Source: an uncultured Clostridia bacterium (GTDB lineage: Bacteria; Bacillota; Clostridia; TANB77; CAG-508). From it: 64,000 nucleotides of DNA. The notes under the pieces were generated by a model. It worked only from the letters and a program-made list of their open reading frames with translations, made no database searches and was not told the origin of the DNA. The first letter of the stretch is position 1; every line of letters starts with the position of its first letter. The position numbers were made by a program, and so were the translations under genes. The stretch spans positions 124,001 to 188,000 of the forward strand of contig CAKPKJ010000004.1 of NCBI GenBank assembly GCA_934167445.1. The letters run 5' to 3'. Shown piece after piece: positions 57,837 through 64,000 of the stretch.

Positions 57837-59582
57837 TTGTATAGAACAAATACGTGTGGAGAATTAAATATAAAGAATATTGGAGAAAATGTAACTTTAA
57901 GTGGATGGGTTCAAAAAATCAGAAACTTAGGTGGGATGATATTTATAGACCTAAGAGATGAATTTGGAATTACACAGATTGTAGTAAATGATGAAAAACT
58001 AGAAGAACAAATAAAATCATATGCTACTGAAAGTTGTATTAAAGTAGATGGAAAAGTTGTAGAAAGAGCTAGCAAAAATACTAAAATATCAACAGGCGAA
58101 ATAGAAGTCGTTGCAAACAAAATAGAAATGCTAGGAAAATGTAAAAATGTTTTACCATTTGAAATAAATACAGACCAAGAAGTAAGAGAAGATTTAAGAT
58201 TGGAATATAGATTCTTAGATTTAAGAAACGAAAAATTACATAATAATATTTTATTACGTTCTAAAATATTAAAAACATTAAGAGATAAAATGGATGAATT
58301 AGGTTTTACAGAAATTCAAACACCAATACTTGCAAACTCTTCACCAGAAGGAGCAAGAGATTATTTAGTACCAAGTAGATTAAATCCAGGAGAATTTTAT
58401 GCATTACCACAAGCACCTCAACAATTTAAACAATTATTAATGTTATCAGGATTTAATAAATATTACCAAGTAGCACCTTGTTTTAGAGATGAAGATCCTA
58501 GAGCAGACAGAGCACCAGGAGAATTTTATCAATTAGATTATGAAATGAGTTTTGCAGAGCAAGATGATGTATTAGAAGTAATGGAAGAAGTTGTGCCATA
58601 TACATTTAAGAAATTTACAGACTGGAAAGTTGACGAAGGACCATTTTTGCGTATTCCATATAGAGAAGCAATGGAAAAATACGGAATAGATAAGCCAGAT
58701 TTAAGAAATCCGTTAATAATTCAAGATGCAACAGAAGTATTTGAAAACTCAGAATTTAAAGCATTTGAAGGAAAAACAATAAAAATTATAGTTGTTCCAA
58801 ATGGTGCAGAACAAGGAAGAAAATTCTTTGATAAAATGACAGATTTTGCAACAACAGAAGAAGTTGGAGCAAAAGGACTTGCTTGGACTAAAATAGAAAA
58901 TGAAGAATCACAAGGTGGAATTGCTAAATTCATTACACCAGAAATGGTTAAAGAATTAACAGAAAAATATGGTGCCACAGATAAATCAGCTATTTTCTTT
59001 ATAGCAGACGAATTTAAAAAGGCACAAAAAATAGCAGGATTAGTTAGAATAGAATTAGGAAAAAGATTAGATTTATTAGAAAAAAATACATATAGATTTT
59101 GTTTTATAGTTGATTTTCCAATGTATGAATTATCAGATGAAGGAACAATAGACTTTAATCATAATCCATTTTCTATGCCACAAGGTGGATTAGAAGCATT
59201 AGAGAATAAAAATCCATTAGATATATTAGCATATCAATTTGACTTAGTATGTAATGGATATGAAATGGCATCAGGAGCAGTAAGAAACCATAATCCAGAA
59301 GTTATGGTAAAAGCATTTGAAATTGCAGGATATAAAGAAGATGATGTAAAAAATAGATTTGGGGCATTATATAATGCATTCCAATATGGAGCTCCACCAC
59401 ATGCAGGTGCAGCACCTGGAATTGACAGAATGGTTATGCTTATAGCAGATTCTCAAAATATCAGAGAAATAATAGCATTCCCTAAAAATAAAAGAGCAAG
59501 AGATTTATTAATGAGAGCACCATCTAAAGTTAGTGAGCAACAACTTAAAGATGTGCATATAAAACTTGATTGTAAGGAATAG
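57837..59582 (+). CDS. aspS: Aspartyl-tRNA synthetase
   Basis: Class II synthetase of 581 residues, bacterial type. OB-fold anticodon-binding domain (MYRTNTCGELNIKNIGENVTL), motif 2 FRDEDPRADRAPGEF, the GAD insertion domain (about 290-420) and motif 3 GAPPHAGAAPGIDRM near residue 517. TTG start 57837 after GGAAGGAATGAG matches the usual N-terminus MYRT. The next gene begins 4 nt after its stop. Confidence 0.97.
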   Translation: MYRTNTCGELNIKNIGENVTLSGWVQKIRNLGGMIFIDLRDEFGITQIVVNDEKLEEQIKSYATESCIKVDGKVVERASKNTKISTGEIEVVANKIEMLGKCKNVLPFEINTDQEVREDLRLEYRFLDLRNEKLHNNILLRSKILKTLRDKMDELGFTEIQTPILANSSPEGARDYLVPSRLNPGEFYALPQAPQQFKQLLMLSGFNKYYQVAPCFRDEDPRADRAPGEFYQLDYEMSFAEQDDVLEVMEEVVPYTFKKFTDWKVDEGPFLRIPYREAMEKYGIDKPDLRNPLIIQDATEVFENSEFKAFEGKTIKIIVVPNGAEQGRKFFDKMTDFATTEEVGAKGLAWTKIENEESQGGIAKFITPEMVKELTEKYGATDKSAIFFIADEFKKAQKIAGLVRIELGKRLDLLEKNTYRFCFIVDFPMYELSDEGTIDFNHNPFSMPQGGLEALENKNPLDILAYQFDLVCNGYEMASGAVRNHNPEVMVKAFEIAGYKEDDVKNRFGALYNAFQYGAPPHAGAAPGIDRMVMLIADSQNIREIIAFPKNKRARDLLMRAPSKVSEQQLKDVHIKLDCKE

Positions 59583-59585
59583 AGT

Positions 59586-61043
59586 ATGAAAAAATATATA
59601 TTAGAAATAACAGTATTTATATGTGGCGCAATTGGAATGATATTAGAATTGATTGCAGCAAGAGTGCTTTCACCATATGTTGGAAGTTCCAATTTAATCT
59701 GGACAACAATAATAGGAATAATGCTAACTAGTATGAGTTTGGGATATTGGATTGGAGGAAAAAAAGCTGATAAAAATCCTAATAAGGACTCATTATCAGA
59801 TTTTATCTTACTTGGCGCAATAACCGCAAGTTTAATACCGTTATTTGAAACAATAGTTGTAAAACAACTCTCAAATATATCAGATAATCTAGTATTAGTA
59901 GCAATGGTTTCAGCTACAATAGTTTTTGGAATACCTAGTTTTGTATTAGCAACTGTTTCACCATTTGCAGTAAAATTGGTAGATAAAGAATATATAAATG
60001 TTGGAGAAGTATCTGGAAGAATATCATCATTATCTACAATAGGAAGTATTGTAGGAACATTTTTAGGAGGATTTTTTCTAATACCAACATTTGGAACTAG
60101 AATGATAATATTTGGAGTTGTAATAGTATTATTGATGTTATCAATTTTATTACACGAAAAAAAGGATAAAAAATATTTTTTACTAATTGCTGTTATAGTA
60201 ATCTCAATAATAGGTTTTCAAGCAATAGGAAAAGTTGTATTTGATAGAAAAAATTCGGATATAATAAAAGATGTAGATTCAGAATATAGTAGAATATTTG
60301 TAAAACAAGTCGCTGCTAAAGATACAACATACAAAACATTACAAGTTGATGATGGACTAGAATCATATATAGATGAAAAAACAGGAAAAATGGGAGCAGA
60401 ATATCTATATTATTATAATTTGGCCAATTATTATCTGAAAAATAATAAATCAACATTAATGATTGGTGGAGCTGCATATACATATCCAACATATTATCTT
60501 AATAATTTTAAAGATAAAACTATTGATGTGTCAGAAATTGATGAAAAGATGACAAAGCTTGCAACAAGCGAATTTGATTTAGATATCAATAATCCAAGGT
60601 TACATATATACCATCAAGATGGTAGAAGTTTTTTAAATAAAACTACAAATAAATATGATGTAATATTAATAGATGCATTTAAGGGAACAAATGCTCCATT
60701 TGAACTAACAACATATGAGGCAATGGAAAATGCCAAAGAATCTTTAAATGATAATGGAATGGTAATTACAAATATTATATCGTCAGTAACAGGAAGTGAA
60801 TCAAAATTCATTAATTATGAATATTCAACATATAAAAAAGTATTTGATGATGTAAAAGTATTCAAGGTTAATAACATAAATGACAATACTAGACAAAACT
60901 TGATATTAATTGGTTTTAAAGGAAATAAAGAAGTTGATGAAAATGTATATGAACAATATAAAAATTTATTGGATAATGAATTGAAAGACTTTTCTTCAAA
61001 TACGGGAATATCAACAGATAATTATGCACCTATAGGAAACTAA
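59586..61043 (+). CDS. Membrane-fused spermidine-synthase-like protein
   Basis: 485 residues. Residues 1-215 form seven to eight TM helices (GMILELIAARVLSPYVGSS, ...GSIVGTFLGGFFLIPTFG). Residues about 235-470 are a SpeE-like methyltransferase-fold domain: QVDDGLESYID, MIGGAAYTYP, VSEIDEKMTKLA, HIYHQDGRSFL, YDVILIDAFKG. True spermidine synthases have GGGDG and YDxIxxD; here GGAAY and LIDAF, so the aminopropyl transferase activity is uncertain. Such fused proteins are common in Firmicutes. It is in an operon with aspS (4-nt gap). Confidence 0.82.
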   Translation: MKKYILEITVFICGAIGMILELIAARVLSPYVGSSNLIWTTIIGIMLTSMSLGYWIGGKKADKNPNKDSLSDFILLGAITASLIPLFETIVVKQLSNISDNLVLVAMVSATIVFGIPSFVLATVSPFAVKLVDKEYINVGEVSGRISSLSTIGSIVGTFLGGFFLIPTFGTRMIIFGVVIVLLMLSILLHEKKDKKYFLLIAVIVISIIGFQAIGKVVFDRKNSDIIKDVDSEYSRIFVKQVAAKDTTYKTLQVDDGLESYIDEKTGKMGAEYLYYYNLANYYLKNNKSTLMIGGAAYTYPTYYLNNFKDKTIDVSEIDEKMTKLATSEFDLDINNPRLHIYHQDGRSFLNKTTNKYDVILIDAFKGTNAPFELTTYEAMENAKESLNDNGMVITNIISSVTGSESKFINYEYSTYKKVFDDVKVFKVNNINDNTRQNLILIGFKGNKEVDENVYEQYKNLLDNELKDFSSNTGISTDNYAPIGN

Positions 61044-61063
61044 ACATTAATTTTAGAAAAAAC

Positions 61064-61092
61064 TTGTATATTTTATGCAGGTATGATATAAA
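61064..61092 (+). promoter_or_regulatory. Promoter of the OmpR-type regulator gene
   Basis: TTGTAT (61064-61069), 17-nt spacer, TATAAA (61087-61092). Confidence 0.55.
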
Positions 61093-61127
61093 TATAATAT
61101 AAAAGCTATTAGAAAGGCGGAATTTTT

Positions 61128-61865
61128 GTGGAAGAAATAGAAAATGATGCAAAGACTATTTTAATAGTTGATGATGAACAACCAATTGTAGATATATTGG
61201 TTTATAATTTACAAAAAGAAGGATATAAAACAATAGAAGCAGGAGATGGATTAACAGCGGTTGAACTAGCTACTGAAAAAAGACCTGATTTAATATTATT
61301 AGATATAATGCTTCCAAAAATGGATGGGCTTTCTGTATGTAAAAGAATAAAAAATTCTTTTAATGTTCCAATTATAATGTTGACAGCAAAAGATGGAGAA
61401 ATAGACAAAATTTTAGGTTTAGAATTGGGAGCAGATGACTATATAACAAAACCATTTAGTGTAAGAGAATTAATTGCAAGAGTAAAAGCAAATTTAAGAA
61501 AATTTGAAGTTGTATCTAACAATGTTACAAGTGAAATACAAAAAGAAGACAAGAAAAAAGATAGTAAAATAGCTGTTGGTGACTTAGAGTTAGATTTAGA
61601 TAAATTTGAAGTAAAAGTACGTGGAGAAATTATTGATTTAACTTTACGTGAATTTGAAGTATTAAAATTTTTAGCCTCACAACCTGAACAAGTTATAACA
61701 AGAGAAACTTTATTAGAAAAGGTTTGGGGATATGAATACTATGGAGATATCAGAACAGTTGATGTTACAGTAAGAAGAATTAGAGAAAAAATAGAAAAAG
61801 ATACTTCAGCACCTAAAATATTGATTACAAAAAGAGGAGTAGGCTATTATATTGCCTCAAAATAG
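61128..61865 (+). CDS. OmpR/PhoB-family response regulator (WalR-like)
   Basis: 245 residues: receiver domain (TILIVDDEQPIVDIL, phosphoacceptor in LILLDIMLPKMDG, MLTAKDG, DYITKPF) and a winged-helix DNA-binding domain (LTLREFEVLKFLA, VWGYEYYGDIRTVDVTVRRIREKIE, TKRGVGYYI). A charged linker of about 25 residues joins them. The sequence is closest to WalR/YycF, the essential cell wall regulator. GTG start 61128 follows AAAGGCGG. No histidine kinase gene follows; a terminator does, so it is orphan at this locus. Confidence 0.9.
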   Translation: MEEIENDAKTILIVDDEQPIVDILVYNLQKEGYKTIEAGDGLTAVELATEKRPDLILLDIMLPKMDGLSVCKRIKNSFNVPIIMLTAKDGEIDKILGLELGADDYITKPFSVRELIARVKANLRKFEVVSNNVTSEIQKEDKKKDSKIAVGDLELDLDKFEVKVRGEIIDLTLREFEVLKFLASQPEQVITRETLLEKVWGYEYYGDIRTVDVTVRRIREKIEKDTSAPKILITKRGVGYYIASK

Positions 61866-61893
61866 AACAATATAGATTAATATATAAAAGTAG

Positions 61894-61932
61894 AAATGTC
61901 ATAAAATAGGTTAATCTATTTTATGGCATTTT
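61894..61932 (+). terminator. Terminator after the response regulator gene
   Basis: AAATGTCATAAAATAG pairs with CTATTTTATGGCATTTTTT. Confidence 0.85.
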
Positions 61933-61951
61933 TTATATAAAAGTTATTTTC

Positions 61952-62097
61952 GTATTTAATAAATATTAGTTTATGCAATACCTTGCTGTCGCAATCTACA
62001 AGTAAAGTTTAATAATATGTAGATTGCTCCAATTCGCACTCGCAAGCTCGTTTGGTCGCTTACGCGGTATTTTATAAACTAATATTTATTAAATACT
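61952..62097. repeat. Palindromic dispersed element, copy 3
   Basis: About 146 bp. The outer arms (GTATTTAATAAATATTAG... and CTAATATTTATTAAATAC) differ from those of copies 1 and 2 but still pair with each other. The inner stem CAATCTACA/TGTAGATTG and the core CGTTTGGTCGCTTACGCG are kept. It lies between the response regulator terminator and ispG. Confidence 0.78.
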
Positions 62098-62140
62098 GAA
62101 TAATATAATTTAATAGAAATTATGAAAAGGTTGAATAATA

Positions 62141-63199
62141 ATGAAAAGAAATGAAACAAGAAAAATAATGGTAGGAAATGTTCAAATTGGAGGACAAAAT
62201 AAAGTAGTAATACAATCTATGTGTAATACAAAAACGAAAGATGTAGATGAAACAGTAAAACAAATTTTAGAATTAGAAAAAGCAGGATGCGAAATAATAA
62301 GAGTAGCTTGTTTAGATATGGAAGATGCAAAAGCTATAAAACAGATAAAAGAAAGAATTAATATACCTATTGTAGCAGATATACATTTTGATTATAAAAT
62401 AGCATTACAAGCAATCGAGTCAGGTGTTGATAAAGTACGTATAAACCCAGGAAACATAGGAAGTAAGGATAGAGTAAAAGCAGTTGTAGATAAATGTAAA
62501 GAAAAGAAAATTCCAATCAGAATAGGTGTAAACGCAGGTTCATTGGAAAAGGACTTATTAGAGAAATATGGAAAACCAACGGCTAAGGCAATGGTTGAAA
62601 GTGCAAAAAGACATATAGATATTTTAGAAGAACTAGATTTCAAAGATTATTTATTATCACTAAAAGCTAGTAATTTAGATTTGTGTATAGAAGCATATGA
62701 AGAAGCAGCCAAGACTTTTAATTGTCCATTGCATTTAGGAATAACAGAAAGTGGAACAGAATTTAGTGGTACAATAAAATCAAGTATTGGATTAGGATAT
62801 ATGTTAAGAAATGGAATAGGGGACACAATTAGAGTTTCACTATCAGATGACCCTGTAAAAGAAATAAAAGTTGCAAAAGAAATATTAAAAGATTGTAATT
62901 TATATAAAAATTTACCAACTCTAGTGGCTTGCCCTACTTGTGGAAGAACACAAATAGATTTAATTCCAATAGCAAAAGAGATGGAAGAATTCTTACAAAC
63001 AATAGATTCTAATATTACAGTTGCTGTTATGGGATGTGCAGTTAATGGACCTGGAGAAGCTAGAGAAGCAGATATAGGAATTGCTGGTGGAATAAAAGAA
63101 GGATTGCTATTTAAAAAAGGAGAAATAATAAGGAAAATACCTCAAGATAAAATAGTTGAAGAACTAAAAAAAGAAATATTAAAGATGACCAAAAACTGA
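62141..63199 (+). CDS. ispG: 4-hydroxy-3-methylbut-2-en-1-yl diphosphate synthase
   Basis: MEP-pathway enzyme, converts MEcPP to HMBPP with a [4Fe-4S] cluster. 352 residues: N-terminal TIM barrel (VIQSMCNTKTKDVDET, VADIHFDYKIAL, KVRINPGNIG, GVNAGSLEKDLL) and the cluster cysteines in CPTCGRTQ (near 264) and MGCAVNGPGEAREAD (near 296). ATG 62141 follows AAAAGGTTGA. The next enzyme, IspH, is encoded directly downstream. Confidence 0.96.
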   Translation: MKRNETRKIMVGNVQIGGQNKVVIQSMCNTKTKDVDETVKQILELEKAGCEIIRVACLDMEDAKAIKQIKERINIPIVADIHFDYKIALQAIESGVDKVRINPGNIGSKDRVKAVVDKCKEKKIPIRIGVNAGSLEKDLLEKYGKPTAKAMVESAKRHIDILEELDFKDYLLSLKASNLDLCIEAYEEAAKTFNCPLHLGITESGTEFSGTIKSSIGLGYMLRNGIGDTIRVSLSDDPVKEIKVAKEILKDCNLYKNLPTLVACPTCGRTQIDLIPIAKEMEEFLQTIDSNITVAVMGCAVNGPGEAREADIGIAGGIKEGLLFKKGEIIRKIPQDKIVEELKKEILKMTKN

Positions 63200-63270
63200 A
63201 TATAAAAAGCTGATAATATAAGAATCAATAAATATAAAACGCGAATTTGAAAATGAAAGAGAGAATAATA

Positions 63271-64000
63271 ATGGAGATATTAATAGGAAAAACAGCAGGA
63301 TTTTGTTATGGAGTAAAACGAGCAGTTGAAAGTGCAGAAAAGGAAGCAAATAGTTCAAAAGAGCTAACATATTGCTTGGGAGAGATTGTACATAACAAGC
63401 AAGTTGTAGACGAATTGAAACAAAAGGGGATAAAATTTATAGAAGCTATAGAAAATGCAAATGGAAAAGCAATAATAAGAGCACATGGAGTTGCTAAAGA
63501 AGTTTACGACAAAGCTAAAGAGCAAGGAGTAGAATTAGTTGATTGTACTTGTCCAAATGTTTTAAAAATACATAAAATTGCAAAAGAATATGCAGAAAAT
63601 GGATATTTTATATTCTTATGTGGAAGTAAGACACATCCAGAAAATTTAGGTACAATAAGTTATTGCGGAGAAAATGTATATGTAATAGAAAAAGAAAATG
63701 ATACATTTAAAGCTTTAGAAAAATTAGAAAAAACAAGAATAAAAAAATTATTAGTAATATCACAAACTACATATAGTTTAGAAAAATTTTATATTATAGA
63801 AGAAATAATAAAAAATGAGCTACCAAGAGATATTAAATTAGAAGTAAAAAATACAATTTGTAAAGCAACAGAATTAAGGCAAAAAGAAACAGAAGAGATA
63901 TCAAAAAAAGTGGATATGATGATAATAATAGGAGGAACTAATAGTTCAAATACTAAAAAACTATATGAAATTGCTAGCTCAAATTGTGAAAATAGTATAT
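63271..64000 (+). CDS. ispH: 4-hydroxy-3-methylbut-2-enyl diphosphate reductase, 3' end beyond the window
   Basis: Last MEP-pathway enzyme, reduces HMBPP to IPP and DMAPP with an Fe-S cluster. From ATG 63271: MEILIGKTAGFCYGVKRAVE (Cys12), GEIVHNKQVV, IIRAHGVAKEVYD, DCTCPNVLKIHK (second Cys), SKTHPENLGT, VISQTT and NTICKATELRQKE (third Cys). The open frame reaches 64000. In many Clostridia this protein is fused to ribosomal protein S1 domains; that part would lie outside the window. Confidence 0.94.
   Translation, partial: MEILIGKTAGFCYGVKRAVESAEKEANSSKELTYCLGEIVHNKQVVDELKQKGIKFIEAIENANGKAIIRAHGVAKEVYDKAKEQGVELVDCTCPNVLKIHKIAKEYAENGYFIFLCGSKTHPENLGTISYCGENVYVIEKENDTFKALEKLEKTRIKKLLVISQTTYSLEKFYIIEEIIKNELPRDIKLEVKNTICKATELRQKETEEISKKVDMMIIIGGTNSSNTKKLYEIASSNCENSI

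Noticed and set aside
1..64000. CRISPR array, prophage or complete IS element
   Set aside because: No regularly spaced repeats, no phage structural or integrase genes and no transposase ORF were seen; the Rpn genes are nucleases despite the old transposase label.

Overview
The window is a strongly AT-rich chromosomal segment of a Gram-positive, probably spore-forming member of the Clostridia. Evidence: strong GGAGG-type ribosome binding sites, TTG/GTG starts, AGA as the main arginine codon, a CwlD-type amidase, a YtaF-like protein, a GerS/LolA-like protein and the ispG-ispH (MEP) order. An uncultured gut lineage is a guess. No tRNA or rRNA gene, CRISPR array, prophage or intact IS element was seen.

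Layout. 1-11 kb: partial minus-strand gene, coiled-coil protein, leuS, HD protein, type IA topoisomerase, plsC, mfd. 11-19 kb: prepilin-leader LRR surface protein, two SPOUT methyltransferases, an Rpn-type nuclease, and an ABC importer of the sulfonate/nitrate/pyrimidine type. 19-26 kb: XRE regulators, smc, prepilin-leader protein with an FGE/C-lectin-like domain, a broken paralogue, ytaF. 26-32 kb: Ca2+-type P-ATPase, small XRE regulator with operator-like palindromes, two more prepilin-leader FGE-like proteins. 32-38 kb: rpsF-ssb-rpsR, membrane proteins, REC-GGDEF protein, CwlD-like amidase. 38-52 kb: giant cyclic beta-glucan synthase (NdvB-like), transglutaminase-like protein, HD protein, ruvA, rarA, two half-size TauE/SafE proteins. 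52-64 kb: fourth FGE-like surface protein, a decaying Rpn gene with a detached copy of its C-terminus, GerS-like protein, mazF, HD-GYP, aspS, a membrane spermidine-synthase-like protein, an OmpR-type regulator, ispG and partial ispH.

Main discovery. Four otherwise healthy genes (ABC permease, P-type ATPase, ndvB-like, rarA) are each broken by the same +1 frameshift. In each, one extra C stands directly before a conserved glycine GGA codon, so the zero frame reads NNN CGG A and skipping the C restores the family sequence. Checking each cgg trinucleotide (ccg on the minus strand) by eye, I found no in-frame CGG codon in any intact gene of the window; the only in-frame CGGs are these four. This fits an unassigned or starved CGG codon used as a +1 recoding signal (CGG-A read as GGA = Gly), or quadruplet decoding of CGGA.

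Other notable points: a (CA)8 tract that puts the leader of a surface protein out of frame by exactly one dinucleotide (phase variation); FGE/C-lectin-fold surface proteins, two with GC-richer C-termini resembling diversity-generating retroelement variable regions; Rpn nuclease genes with internal start sites, plus a free-standing copy of the short C-terminal product; a three-copy family of about 145-bp palindromic elements whose arms differ between copies but stay self-complementary; and a terminator-like hairpin that sequesters the ndvB ribosome binding site.
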